64,000 nucleotides of DNA, taken from Paludicola sp. MB14-C6 (GTDB taxonomy: Bacteria > Bacillota > Clostridia > Oscillospirales > Ruminococcaceae). Position numbers and translations under genes: made by a program. The notes under the pieces were generated by a model. It searched no databases and was not told where the DNA came from. It saw nothing but the letters and a program-made list of their open reading frames with translations. Of this stretch, positions 10,381 to 18,649 are shown one piece after another; positions within the stretch are counted from its first letter, which is position 1, and each line of letters starts with the position of its first letter. The stretch spans positions 1,674,001-1,738,000 of the forward strand of contig NZ_CP133133.1 of the NCBI RefSeq assembly GCF_030908625.1, read 5' to 3'.

Positions 10381-10447
10381 GACCATCACAGGTCACCCCT
10401 ACAATACAATGTATCAATGTAGGGCAAGGGCTTGCTCTTGCCGTCGG
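10381..10447. repeat. Head-to-head pair of REP-like palindromes
   Basis: The minus-strand unit reads GTAGGGGTGACC from 10402, with GACC/GGTC arms. The plus-strand unit at 10419-10447 starts GTAGGGCAAGGGC and closes GCTCTTGCCGTCGG. The heads are 16 bases apart, as in the groESL spacer pair. Confidence 0.65.
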
Positions 10448-10510
10448 TAATAAGCAAAATTGAATAAAACGGTCATAATAGCCCAATGAAAGCAGGTTAA
10501 GAGAAATTGC

Positions 10511-10614
10511 GGTACCAACCTCTCCGCCGAATTTGGTTGACACCTCTCCTAAAGAAGAGGCTTTTTCTAGGCTCCTCCTTGGGGGAGCTGTCACTCGCAA
10601 GTGACTGAGAGGGT
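10511..10614. repeat. Palindrome-rich intergenic repeat (MITE-like)
   Basis: A GC-richer block with stacked small hairpins: an arm pair around 10571-10588 (GCTCC/GGAGC) and GTCACT (10590-10595) with AGTGAC (10600-10605), ending in a CTGAGAGGGT edge. Blocks of this look are, from memory, common between genes in gut Clostridia; copy number here cannot be checked. The rest of 10279-10783 has no supported gene; GAATGGA/TCCATTC and GAGTTCAG/CTGAACTC hairpins lie at about 10744-10787, at the end of the next gene. Confidence 0.5.
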
Positions 10615-10783
10615 AATGCTATGATAGAGTTTACCTTTAACTTGCTTGCATTGAATACCACCCCCAACAATTTGGCGGTAGCAAGCCATCCTCTACATCT
10701 ACCGAAATTAGAAGATCAGCGAATATTCCAAATAGACGGGAAGAATGGAGTTATCCATTCTTTGTGAGTTCAGTTTACTGAAC

Positions 10784-11755
10784 TCATGCCCACCACATAC
10801 CGCCTTGTTTTTCAAATACTAAAACTTCTTTTAAGAAGTCAATTGCTTTTGTTAAACCTTCATTAGTTGACATTAAGCTGTCTTCATGTTCAATGCTTAA
10901 TGCATTATCATAGCCTACCATACGAAGCGCAGACACCATGTCTTTCCAATAGCCTAAATCGTTTCCGTATCCACAAGAACGGAAAATCCAAGAACGGTTT
11001 AGTTCATCGCCATAATGTTTGGTATCTAATACGCCGTTTACAGCAGTATTATAGGAATCAACCTTTGTATCTTTTGCATGGAAATGATAAATAGCTCCTG
11101 CTTTGCCTAACTCTTTAATTGCTAGAGTAGGGTCAATTCCTTGCCAAATAAGATGGCTTGGGTCAAAGTTTACACCGATTACATCGCCAACAGCTTCACG
11201 AAGTCTTAACGCAGAAGCAGGGTTATAAACACAGAATCCAGGATGCATTTCTAAAGCAATTTTTGTTACGCCATGTGCTTTTGCAAATGCAGCTTTTTCT
11301 TTCCAATAAGGAATTAAAACTTCATTCCATTGCCAATCTAATATGGTTAAGAAATCGTCCGGCCAAGGGCAAACAACCCAGTTTGGATATTTGGAATTTT
11401 CAGAATCACCAGGGCAGCCGGAGAATGTGTTAATAACATCAATTCCGAGCTTTTCAGCAAGTAGAATTGCCTTGGTTAAAGCTTCATCAAATTCTTTTGC
11501 AATTGATTTATTTGGGTGAATAGGGTTAGCATGACAGCTTAATCCACTAATTGTAACACCATGTTTTGCAATAGTAGCTTTGAATTCCTCTAATTTACTT
11601 TCATCGTTTAATAAAATATCTGGGTTTGCATGTGCAGTTCCAGGATATCCTCCGCAGCCAATTTCAACAGCTTGCACACCTTTACTTACTAAATAAGTAA
11701 GAGCTTCATCCAATGTTTTATCAGATAATAGCGTAGTAAAAACTCCGAGTTTCAT
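10784..11755 (-). CDS. Sugar phosphate isomerase/epimerase family protein (TIM barrel)
   Basis: A xylose-isomerase-like TIM barrel of 323 residues. Strands carry the usual metal and proton-transfer residues: Glu in VEIGCGGYPG (about 31), Glu/His in ALEMHPGF, Asp/His in NFDPSHLIWQG, His in HFHAKDTK and Glu in LSIEHEDS. Family members isomerise or epimerise sugars or keto-inositols, and some cleave 3-keto-glycosides. The ATG at 11755 is the natural start (MKLGVFTTLL). It is one of three such barrels in this cluster; the different lengths (323, 276, 245) suggest separate reactions. The substrate is not readable from sequence. Confidence 0.88.
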   Translation of the reverse strand: MKLGVFTTLLSDKTLDEALTYLVSKGVQAVEIGCGGYPGTAHANPDILLNDESKLEEFKATIAKHGVTISGLSCHANPIHPNKSIAKEFDEALTKAILLAEKLGIDVINTFSGCPGDSENSKYPNWVVCPWPDDFLTILDWQWNEVLIPYWKEKAAFAKAHGVTKIALEMHPGFCVYNPASALRLREAVGDVIGVNFDPSHLIWQGIDPTLAIKELGKAGAIYHFHAKDTKVDSYNTAVNGVLDTKHYGDELNRSWIFRSCGYGNDLGYWKDMVSALRMVGYDNALSIEHEDSLMSTNEGLTKAIDFLKEVLVFEKQGGMWWA

Positions 11756-11833
11756 ATGTATTCAGTCCTTTTAAAAATAGTTTATTTATCTGCATTTGTT
11801 TTAAGCTAAATCAATTTACTAATAATGTTGCAT

Positions 11834-12235
11834 TTAAAAGAAATATCCTTCAACTATATTTACAAACAATGTTCCGTTATCACCTTTAATTGAAAATGCT
11901 CTATTTTTGAAATAGACGGTTTTCTCATTTGCTGAAATAGTAACTTTTGTGTGATCTTTGAGCTCATATACTATTTCAAACTTCGGATTTTCCTTTAGGG
12001 TAGTTCCTAATTTGAAGTTTAGTAAATTCGTTGCATTTCTTGCTATTTCAAGTTCTTTTTCTGTATTCACCACAACTGTTTCGTTGGTAATTTTATTTGT
12101 TATGGTTGAACGGATAATATTTTCTTGTTGAGGAAGACCTAGCAAAGGAATTCCATGAAAAGTAATAAAAAAACAGGAAAATGCAATAAAACACACAATA
12201 AATGTTATGAGACTGTTGAGGATAGTTCTTTTCAT
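11834..12235 (-). CDS. Small anchored protein of unknown function
   Basis: The 133-residue product has one N-terminal transmembrane segment (about residues 7-29), followed by a hydrophilic domain rich in short alternating strands (FEIVYELKDHTKVTISAN...) that should lie outside the cell. No lipobox or known motif is visible. I chose the ATG at 12235 because an AGGTG site lies about 7 bases upstream; a GTG three codons earlier overlaps that site. It sits within the sugar cluster, 78 bases upstream of one barrel and 36 downstream of another, so it is probably co-transcribed. Not recognised. Confidence 0.75.
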   Translation of the reverse strand: MKRTILNSLITFIVCFIAFSCFFITFHGIPLLGLPQQENIIRSTITNKITNETVVVNTEKELEIARNATNLLNFKLGTTLKENPKFEIVYELKDHTKVTISANEKTVYFKNRAFSIKGDNGTLFVNIVEGYFF

Positions 12236-12271
12236 TTTATGCACCTGCTTAGTTTTATATTTGTAATATAA

Positions 12272-13009
12272 TTAACCTTGCATAAATTGCTCTAACATTT
12301 CAAAATCTTTTCGAATAGCCGCAACTTGTTCTTTGGCATGTTCATTTGCTTCCGATTCAACAACAGCCCAATCCATATTGTTTTCTTTTGCAAAACGGAA
12401 AACAGCTTTCATATCAACACTGCCTTCGCCAAGTGTTGTGCCTTGATCGCCTATACCATCTTTGGCATGGAACACATCAATACGGTCTGCATACTTTTTC
12501 AAATAAGTAACAGGATTTTCGCCACCACGATATACCCAATATACATCAAACTCAAGCATGAAGTCTGTGCCTTCCATCTCTTTTGCTAATATATCGATTA
12601 AGTACTCATCGCCATCTTTTTGAAATTCGTGTGCATGATTATGATAACCTAATACCATGCCATTCTCTTTGAATTTTGGTAATACTGCTTTTAACTTGTC
12701 AGCTAATGCAACAACATCCGCTTTGGTTTTCACATCATACCAAGGACAGATAATTCTTGTATTTCCAATTGTTTTATGATATGCAATGGTAGCGTCGGTA
12801 TCATCAAAAATCAATTCAGGAGCAACGTGTGCGCCGGAAACAGAAAGGTTATATTTATTTAACCATTCTTTTACTTGGAAAGCAGGATGATTAAAAAATC
12901 CTGCAAATTCAACGCCTTCATAACCGATTTCAGAAACAACTTTTAATGCCTCTTCAAAATTATCTTTTGCAAGATCTCGAATAGCATATAACTGTACGGA
13001 TTTTTTCAT
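12272..13009 (-). CDS. Sugar phosphate isomerase/epimerase family protein (TIM barrel)
   Basis: A compact 245-residue xylose-isomerase-like barrel. Likely metal-site residues are visible in VEFAGFF (Glu), GYHNHAHEF (His pair), EFDVYWVYRG (Asp), FHAKDG (His) and VVESEA (Glu). The GYHNHxxEF and HAKDG patterns resemble TIM barrels that act on keto-sugars or in 3-keto-glycoside breakdown. The ATG at 13009 follows AAGGAGA. It lies 25 bases after the next barrel gene, an operon spacing. The exact reaction is unknown. Confidence 0.88.
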   Translation of the reverse strand: MKKSVQLYAIRDLAKDNFEEALKVVSEIGYEGVEFAGFFNHPAFQVKEWLNKYNLSVSGAHVAPELIFDDTDATIAYHKTIGNTRIICPWYDVKTKADVVALADKLKAVLPKFKENGMVLGYHNHAHEFQKDGDEYLIDILAKEMEGTDFMLEFDVYWVYRGGENPVTYLKKYADRIDVFHAKDGIGDQGTTLGEGSVDMKAVFRFAKENNMDWAVVESEANEHAKEQVAAIRKDFEMLEQFMQG

Positions 13010-13034
13010 AGTAATCTCCTTTTCACAAATTATT

Positions 13035-13865
13035 TTATAACATTAAGTCACGAATCATTTTAATTGTGTATTTTACGCCACGGTCGCCAAGGTCACCTTG
13101 CCAAACAGCAGAGTGAGGTTCAATGCTTAAGGTTCCATCATAACCTAATGCATATAAAGTACCCATAAATGCGCCCCAGTTTGTTTGGTCGATACCTGCC
13201 GGTGGATCATCAAAACGTTCACCATCAATCATCAAACTACCCTTAATATGAACATGCGCAAAACGATTACCCCATTTTTTCATTTCAGAAAGATAGTTCT
13301 CGCCGTTTGCGTAAATAGAATGAGATGGATCATATTTGATGTATAGGTCTTTCAAATGGCCATGGATTACACTCCAAGCTGGGTCGGAAACAACATAGTT
13401 ATTCCAACGACAGTTATTTGTAGCAACCTTGATTCCATATTTTTTTGCAAATGCAATTAGCTTTTCAAAATAGCTGATTGCTGCAGAATAGTTTTCAAAT
13501 AAAGATAGCTCTTCAACATAGTTACAGCTGCAAACATAAACAGGACAGCCAACTTTTGCAGCTGCTTGAATTAATGTAGTGTCTGCTAGCCATTCCTCTT
13601 CATTATGAGATCCATCTTTGTTGATTTTGTTGCCTGCCCAACGACCAACAGAGCCAACAAATAAGCCTAATTTGTTGCAATCCACTGCAATGCGATCTGC
13701 TTTGTCGTAAAACTCTTGAAAACGGTTATCTGCATCCGCATTGACGCAGAATTCAACAAAATCCAATCCTAATTCTTTTACTTTTTCTAAATGATTAGTT
13801 TCAAAGCCGTAGCTTATAATTCCAAGTTTCATAATACTCATTATCCAAGTTTGATATTGACTCAA
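13035..13865 (-). CDS. Sugar phosphate isomerase/epimerase family protein (TIM barrel)
   Basis: A 276-residue TIM barrel with likely metal ligands in VEFCVNAD (Glu), IKYDPSHSIY (Asp/His), HVHIKGS (His) and LSIEPHSAVW (Glu). The TTG at 13865 has GAGAGG 6 bases upstream and is the best start on ribosome-site grounds. Most relatives begin at the internal ATG 11 codons later (MKLGIISYG, at 13832), which has only a weak site, so the N-terminus is uncertain. It lies 17 bases after the kinase gene, consistent with one transcript. Confidence 0.86.
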   Translation of the reverse strand: MSQYQTWIMSIMKLGIISYGFETNHLEKVKELGLDFVEFCVNADADNRFQEFYDKADRIAVDCNKLGLFVGSVGRWAGNKINKDGSHNEEEWLADTTLIQAAAKVGCPVYVCSCNYVEELSLFENYSAAISYFEKLIAFAKKYGIKVATNNCRWNNYVVSDPAWSVIHGHLKDLYIKYDPSHSIYANGENYLSEMKKWGNRFAHVHIKGSLMIDGERFDDPPAGIDQTNWGAFMGTLYALGYDGTLSIEPHSAVWQGDLGDRGVKYTIKMIRDLML

Positions 13866-13882
13866 ACTGAATCCTCTCTAAT

Positions 13883-14446
13883 TCAATTATTATTTTTGTG
13901 TGATTTGATATACGTTAAAAGAACTTCGGTTCCTTTGTGCATATCGAGTGTGCCGTTTACAATGATATCAGCATGCCAACGTGTAGGCTCAACTAGCTCA
14001 TTGTGACGAAATCGAACAGTATCTAAGTATCTGGTTGCAATTTCATCAAATGATTGACCATAGGTTGCAAAGCGATGAATGCGACGAATGATTCGTTCAT
14101 CACTTTGTAAATCTACGAACACTTTTAAATCAAGTCTTTCCCGAATTTCATCAAGATAAAGCGCAAAGATTCCTTCGATGATTACATAATCCAAAGTTTT
14201 ATTGGAAATTGCTTTATCAAAATCGCAATATAATTTTCCCAGATTTAATGTATCTGGATGATTATGCTCCGGATATTCTTTTCGGGTTATTGGTGCAATT
14301 GTAGTGGGAGTGACTTCTTTAAAATAATCATCCATATTCAGTACAACAATGTTATCATTGTTAAGCTGCTGCTTGAGCGTTTCACATAGTGTGGATTTTC
14401 CGCTGCAAGTTCCTCCGGCAATTCCAATTACAAATGGGTTTGACAT
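13883..14446 (-). CDS. Uridine kinase-like P-loop kinase
   Basis: The 187-residue protein has a Walker A motif GGTCSGKST (about 11-19), a DDYF substrate-binding segment (about 40), the Walker B-like strand DYVIIEGIFAL (about 89) and a lid region with RIIRRIHR, the layout of uridine kinase/phosphoribulokinase/pantothenate kinase relatives. It is shorter than a true uridine kinase (about 205-210). Lying between sugar dehydrogenase and isomerase genes, it more likely phosphorylates the sugar or keto-sugar intermediate than uridine; that is inference. The start ATG at 14446 follows AAAGGATGG. Confidence 0.82.
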   Translation of the reverse strand: MSNPFVIGIAGGTCSGKSTLCETLKQQLNNDNIVVLNMDDYFKEVTPTTIAPITRKEYPEHNHPDTLNLGKLYCDFDKAISNKTLDYVIIEGIFALYLDEIRERLDLKVFVDLQSDERIIRRIHRFATYGQSFDEIATRYLDTVRFRHNELVEPTRWHADIIVNGTLDMHKGTEVLLTYIKSHKNNN

Positions 14447-14477
14447 AAACTGTCCATCCTTTTGGTTGATAATAAAG

Positions 14478-14505
14478 CAAGGGTTACCACTTAAGGTAAC
14501 CCTTG
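14478..14505. terminator. Perfect 11-bp hairpin between dehydrogenase and kinase genes
   Basis: CAAGGGTTACC (14478-14488) and GGTAACCCTTG (14495-14505) enclose an ACTTAA loop. On the minus strand it lies between the upstream dehydrogenase and the kinase, so it may attenuate or end the first part of the operon. Confidence 0.6.
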
Positions 14506-14564
14506 TGGCAGCTGATTGAACCGATACAATTTATGATTTCAAACTAAATAGGTTGTTATTAGTA

Positions 14565-15650
14565 TTAGTCAGCTAAATATACAGGTTTGCCTGTTTTTGC
14601 TGATTCATAAATTGCTTCAAGGATTTGTGTTACAACTAAAGCTTGCTCAGGTTTTACACGAAGCTCAGTACCTTTTGTAATTGCATCAATATAGGTTCTG
14701 GTTTCAATATCAGCAGGAGTAGAAGCAACACCATCAAAATAATCAACACCGCTTGCATTCAAATCCGGTTTAATAACATATTGCTTGTTGAATTTAACGC
14801 CGTTAATGCGAAGGCCATCTACCATATCAGCACCCGCTTTTGTTCCGCAAAGAGTAGTTTTTGCTTCACGAACATCTAAAGTATTTAATGCCCAGCTAGA
14901 TTCAAGAACAATGGTTGCTCCATTTTCCATTACAACAAAACCAAAAGCGGAATCTTCAACAGTAAATTGAGATTGATCCCAATCGCCCCAAGCGTTGCCG
15001 CAATCTTTTTGGTCGCCAAGCTTTTTATATGTAGTACCAACAACCATTTTTGGTTTGTAGTTATCCATCAGCCATAATGTTAAGTCAAGTGCATGAGTAC
15101 CAATATCAATTAATGGGCCGCCGCCTTGTTCATATTCATTTAAGAATACGCCCCAAGTTGGAACAGCACGACGTCTTAAAGCATGAGCTTTTGCATAATA
15201 AATTTCGCCTAAGTCATCTGCTTTACATACTTCTTTTAGATATAGAGATTCCGGATTACAACGATTTTGATAACCGATGGTTAGAATTTTACCTGTTTTC
15301 TTTGCGGTTTCAACCATTTCTTTTGCTTCAGCATAAGTTTTAGCCATAGGCTTTTCACACATAACGTTTTTATCAGCATTTAATGCATCAATTGTAATAA
15401 AGCTATGAGAACGGTTTGGAGTTAAAACGTGAACAGCATCAATTGTTTTGTCTTTTAACAATTCTTTGTAATCTGTATACACTTTTGCATCTTCAGTACC
15501 ATATTCTGATTTTGCTTTAATTGCTTTTTCTTCAATAATATCGCAAAAAGCAACGAGCTCTACTTCCTCATGAAGTTTTTTTAGGGCTGGTAAATGCTTA
15601 CCATTTGCAATACCGCCACAACCGATGATTCCAATTCTTACTTTACTCAT
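14565..15650 (-). CDS. Gfo/Idh/MocA-family sugar or polyol dehydrogenase
   Basis: The 361-residue NAD(P)-dependent dehydrogenase has a Rossmann motif RIGIIGCGGIANG (about 5), the signature CEKPMAKTYAEAKEM (about 95) and GGPLIDIGTHALDLTLWLM (about 180) with the catalytic-helix His. The start is the ATG at 15650, 6 bases after GGGAGA; longer in-frame extensions lack a ribosome site. It is the first enzyme gene after the lacI-type regulator, 73 bases downstream, and so is probably the most directly controlled. It would carry out the first oxidation of the pathway substrate, or a later redox step; which is unknown. Confidence 0.9.
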   Translation of the reverse strand: MSKVRIGIIGCGGIANGKHLPALKKLHEEVELVAFCDIIEEKAIKAKSEYGTEDAKVYTDYKELLKDKTIDAVHVLTPNRSHSFITIDALNADKNVMCEKPMAKTYAEAKEMVETAKKTGKILTIGYQNRCNPESLYLKEVCKADDLGEIYYAKAHALRRRAVPTWGVFLNEYEQGGGPLIDIGTHALDLTLWLMDNYKPKMVVGTTYKKLGDQKDCGNAWGDWDQSQFTVEDSAFGFVVMENGATIVLESSWALNTLDVREAKTTLCGTKAGADMVDGLRINGVKFNKQYVIKPDLNASGVDYFDGVASTPADIETRTYIDAITKGTELRVKPEQALVVTQILEAIYESAKTGKPVYLAD

Positions 15651-15723
15651 AAAAATCTCCCTCTTTTTTTGTTGTTTTCTCAAATAAGTGTCTCTTCTCA
15701 CTGTTGTTAATTAGGACCATAAT

Positions 15724-16719
15724 TTAAATTTGCTTAACAGATTCTCTTTCTACAATCTCATAATCAAGTAGCAGGTGGTTTATATTCGTATCCGTACCAT
15801 TGATTTTGTTAAGCAATAGCTCCATCGCTTGATAACCAATTTCATATTGTGGTTGTTTCAAAGTTGTGATGGAAGGCATATATATCTGTGATAGCTGTGT
15901 GTTATCAAAGCCCATAATTGAAATATCATCAGGAATTTTGATATCGTTTTGTGCAAGTGCTTTCATTGCACCTGCAGCGCAGCTATCGGATATACAAAAG
16001 ATTGCTGTTGGCAACTCGCCTTTGCTTAAAAGCAAAGAACTTGCCCGAATTCCGGCATTAAAGCTGAAACCTTCATTAAAAATCCAATTAGGGTTAACTG
16101 GTATATTGTTTTCTTTTAATGCTTTGCAATATCCATGTTCACGCTTTATTGAAGATTGATAAATATCGCCGGCACCAAAAAAGGCTATTTTTTTATGTCC
16201 TTTTTTAATTAGATAGCTTACTGAATCATAAGCCGCTTTTTCATTGTCAATTGAAACGGTAGAAGTTAAAAAATCTTCTCTTGGTTCACAAGCTTGCACA
16301 ACGTTTACAGCAGATAATTCATTTGTCAAAGTATTGCCATCTTGTTCCGTTGTTAAAAAAACGGCTCCATCTACTAAACGTGTTTTTAACATTTGCATAT
16401 AGCGTTGTTCAATTTTACAGTTACCATGGGTCATACATACCATAACAGTATAACCATGAGGAATTGCTTTTTCTTCAATTCCTTTTACAACACGGGAATA
16501 GAACTGATTGGAAATGGTATTTAACATGACTAGAATTTTTTTCGTTTCTAATCTTCTTAAACTCCGCCCTAAAAGGTTAGGGGAGTAGTTTAATTCTTTT
16601 ATAGCCGCTAACACACGTTCTTTTGTTTCATCTTGAACATTTTCTGTGTTGTTAATTACTCTTGATACAGTTGCCACAGAAACTTGCGCTAGTTTCGCAA
16701 CATCTTTAATGGATGTCAT
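15724..16719 (-). CDS. LacI-family transcriptional regulator of the sugar cluster
   Basis: The 331-residue repressor has the LacI helix-turn-helix at its N-terminus (SIKDVAKLAQVSVATVSRVI), a hinge (about 45-60), then a periplasmic-binding-like sugar-sensing domain with FCISDSCAAGAMKAL and SIMGFDNTQLSQIYMPSIT. The last lies in the effector pocket region. It heads the minus-strand cluster and has a palindromic operator just downstream of its own promoter, so autoregulation and control of the following genes by a sugar ligand is expected. The inducer is unknown. Confidence 0.93.
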   Translation of the reverse strand: MTSIKDVAKLAQVSVATVSRVINNTENVQDETKERVLAAIKELNYSPNLLGRSLRRLETKKILVMLNTISNQFYSRVVKGIEEKAIPHGYTVMVCMTHGNCKIEQRYMQMLKTRLVDGAVFLTTEQDGNTLTNELSAVNVVQACEPREDFLTSTVSIDNEKAAYDSVSYLIKKGHKKIAFFGAGDIYQSSIKREHGYCKALKENNIPVNPNWIFNEGFSFNAGIRASSLLLSKGELPTAIFCISDSCAAGAMKALAQNDIKIPDDISIMGFDNTQLSQIYMPSITTLKQPQYEIGYQAMELLLNKINGTDTNINHLLLDYEIVERESVKQI

Positions 16720-16798
16720 TTTATCATTCCTATTCCGTTTTGATTTTTGCCTTATGAAAAGGATTACATTTGTAGCCTGAAAAATAATGTAACCTTAA

Positions 16799-16816
16799 AA
16801 TGTAACGGATTACATT
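16799..16816. promoter_or_regulatory. Probable LacI-type operator
   Basis: AATGTAA (16799-16805) and TTACATT (16810-16816) form an inverted repeat with a CG/GA centre. A weaker related half-site, GGATTACATT, lies at 16761-16770. The main site lies directly after the predicted -10 box, where bound repressor would block initiation. Confidence 0.75.
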
Positions 16817-16824
16817 GCAACTAG

Positions 16825-16853
16825 ATAATACAATATTCTTTTTGAAAAAGCAA
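16825..16853 (-). promoter_or_regulatory. Promoter of the lacI-type regulator and sugar cluster
   Basis: On the minus strand, TTGCTT (16853-16848) and TATTAT (16830-16825) are separated by 17 bases; the operator begins 9 bases downstream. Confidence 0.65.
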
Positions 16854-16887
16854 TACCCAAATGCAAAATAATTTAAAAAAGACATAA

Positions 16888-16924
16888 AATTTCCGCAATG
16901 AAATTTGGTTACATTGCGGAAATT
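16888..16924 (-). terminator. Terminator after the CAT-family gene
   Basis: The 13-base arms at 16888-16900 and 16912-16924 are exact complements (CCGCAATG core). The minus-strand side is followed by a T-rich stretch. Confidence 0.75.
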
Positions 16925-16929
16925 GATAT

Positions 16930-17670
16930 TTAGTAATTTTTGAATTGATTTGTTTGTTTTCTATATCGGTTATTGAGGTCATTTCTAAAAATACGAGTAT
17001 CGTATTCGTCCTCTTTGTTTTCTTGTTTTGGATTTGGAATGTACTTCAATGGGTCATTTAAGAAATCCTGCATTTTTTCAAAGTATCGACCAACATGAAC
17101 ACCGTCGATTAACGCATGATGCCCTTGCACAGAGAGCGGAAGAAGCAGTTTGTCACCTTCTTTAAAATATTTACCCCATGTGATGCGAGGCACACTGTCA
17201 ACAGGATTCATTTCAATCGGATGCGTTACACTTGTGAAAGATATCCAAGGTAAAGAGGTAATATAAAGGGTATCATCTGTACCCGGCTCATCTTCAATTT
17301 TCACTTCGTCTTTGTGCAACTCAATATTGGCAATTGTAAATTCGACAAAGCGATAAAATTCGTCAATGAATTCTGCGTTATAAAAGCTGAATACATCTTT
17401 TGAAGTCATAATTGTAAAAGATGGATTTACAATATCATGCTCTATTATTTTATCATCACGAATGCGATAACGAAATTCCGGAATATCATTTGCAATTTTC
17501 GTTGCAACATAAACAAAGGATAAGAAAAAAGGCTTGTTGCGTTGTTTTATAAAATGATAGAATTTTGTAATATCTACATTTGCACAAACATTGAAATGCG
17601 GATAGCTTAGGTCTTTAAAATACTCGAAATGTGCTTTTCGAGGAAATGTATTCAAATCAATTTCTTTCAA
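16930..17670 (-). CDS. Chloramphenicol acetyltransferase family protein (CatA type)
   Basis: CAT enzymes transfer acetyl from acetyl-CoA to chloramphenicol, acting as cytosolic trimers. The 246-residue protein keeps the active-site motif HHALIDGVH (family form HHxxxDGxH, catalytic His second, about 185), the N-terminal FPRKAHFEYF, and the SFT/SLPWISF segments that line the pocket. It is about 25 residues longer than classical CatA, mostly in a charged C-terminal tail. It is a single gene with its own terminator. The core residues support acetyltransferase activity, but many chromosomal CAT-like proteins are not proven to act on chloramphenicol, so resistance is not claimed. Confidence 0.85.
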   Translation of the reverse strand: MKEIDLNTFPRKAHFEYFKDLSYPHFNVCANVDITKFYHFIKQRNKPFFLSFVYVATKIANDIPEFRYRIRDDKIIEHDIVNPSFTIMTSKDVFSFYNAEFIDEFYRFVEFTIANIELHKDEVKIEDEPGTDDTLYITSLPWISFTSVTHPIEMNPVDSVPRITWGKYFKEGDKLLLPLSVQGHHALIDGVHVGRYFEKMQDFLNDPLKYIPNPKQENKEDEYDTRIFRNDLNNRYRKQTNQFKNY

Positions 17671-17755
17671 AAAAATCCCTCCTAGTTTATATGGCTTTAT
17701 TTACTGTCATTGTAGCACTTTGATTTTGAAAATTCAATTATTTTTATACTATGAC

Positions 17756-17783
17756 TTGTAAATTATGATATTACTGCTATAAT
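17756..17783 (+). promoter_or_regulatory. Promoter of the interrupted gene
   Basis: TTGTAA (17756-17761) and TATAAT (17778-17783) are separated by 16 bases, about 60 bases before the ATG at 17844. Confidence 0.5.
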
Positions 17784-17843
17784 CAAAAGTATAGTAAATA
17801 TTTATCTGATTATACATAAAAAAGAAACGAAAGAAGAGCTACA

Positions 17844-18284
17844 ATGATAAACCGAAAACTATGGATAAGCGTTGGAATAATACTTGTTATTGCAATTATT
17901 GTGATTGGTATTATTATGGCTTGTTTTACAACTCGTTCATTTGAGCAGGTATATCAAGATTGTAATCTTATTTAGTATGTAAATCTAGTTGATTCAAACA
18001 AAGGCGGAAAAGAATTTGCGGTCACTAGCAAAGAAAAAATCAATCAGCTTTTATCGATATTGAAACAAACAAAGTACAAACGAGTTTGGTTCTATGGGAA
18101 TAAAAAAGGATGGTCTTATAAAATATCTTTATGTGAAGGTAATACCAATCAAACTATTTCAAGATATGAAATAGTCGCTATAAGCAGTAACCATTTAAAA
18201 GTGAACGGAAAAGTATATGCGGTTGCTTCACCTGTTTATCGTCAATTGAATAATATCATAAATGAAATGATATCAATATCTTAA
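17844..18284 (+). pseudogene. Small anchored protein gene broken by an in-frame TAG
   Basis: One frame runs from ATG 17844 to a TAA at 18282-18284 (147 codons), interrupted only by a TAG at 17973-17975. The first 43 codons give a basic start, a transmembrane segment of about 20 residues (IILVIAIIVIGIIMACF) and an extracellular stem. The part after the TAG continues with a charged domain of alternating strands. The architecture resembles the small anchored protein at 11834-12235. AAGAAGAGC precedes the ATG, and a promoter is visible. The downstream part could restart at TTG 18060, but without its anchor. The simplest reading is a recent nonsense mutation (or sequencing error); no function is recognised. 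Confidence 0.7.
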
Positions 18285-18307
18285 TCAAAAAAATGATATA
18301 ATAATAT

Positions 18308-18336
18308 TTGACATTTTTGTGGGAATGAAATATAAT
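18308..18336 (+). promoter_or_regulatory. alaS promoter
   Basis: TTGACA (18308-18313) and TATAAT (18331-18336) with a 17-base spacer: a perfect consensus, about 7 bases before the T-box leader. Confidence 0.9.
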
Positions 18337-18342
18337 AAAGAA

Positions 18343-18580
18343 TATATATCAAAAGCGTTGAAAAGAATGTTTCTATTATCGTTATTTCAAGAGAGAGAAC
18401 GGACGGTGTAAGTTCTCAATAACCGATAGAAATTGCTATCTTGGAGCTTTCAGCGAAAGCTGTAACGTAAATCCTGCGTTAAAGGAATCAAAGTGGTCTT
18501 TGTTTCAATACAAAGACAATTTGGGTGGTACCACGGAAAGCTATGCCTTCGTCCCATTTGTTGGACGGAGGCTTTTTATA
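18343..18580 (+). ncRNA. T-box leader (tRNA-Ala sensing) of alaS
   Basis: The invariant T-box GGGTGGTACCACGG lies at 18523-18536. It is followed by a terminator hairpin (CCTTCGTCC at about 18546, GGACGGAGG at about 18563) and a T-run at 18573-18577. A GCT alanine codon at 18435-18437 sits in the expected specifier position after GATAGAAATT. Uncharged tRNA-Ala pairing at the specifier and T-box favours the antiterminator, so alaS is read when charged tRNA-Ala is short. Confidence 0.93.
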
Positions 18581-18649
18581 TGCATTTTTCCAATAAGGGC
18601 ATAACTGTATTTTGAGTAAATTTTTAAACAAGAAAAGGATGGATTTGTA

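Noticed and set aside
10376-10600. 74-codon minus-strand frame in the 10.4 kb intergenic region
   Set aside because: It spans the REP-like pair and the MITE-like block and has no ribosome site.
16930-17670. Proven chloramphenicol resistance determinant
   Set aside because: The catalytic motif is present, but CAT-like chromosomal proteins often have other or unknown substrates, so only family membership is claimed.
17973-17975. TAG read as pyrrolysine or programmed read-through
   Set aside because: No pyl genes or stimulatory structure seen, and the protein is not a methyltransferase; a nonsense mutation is simpler.
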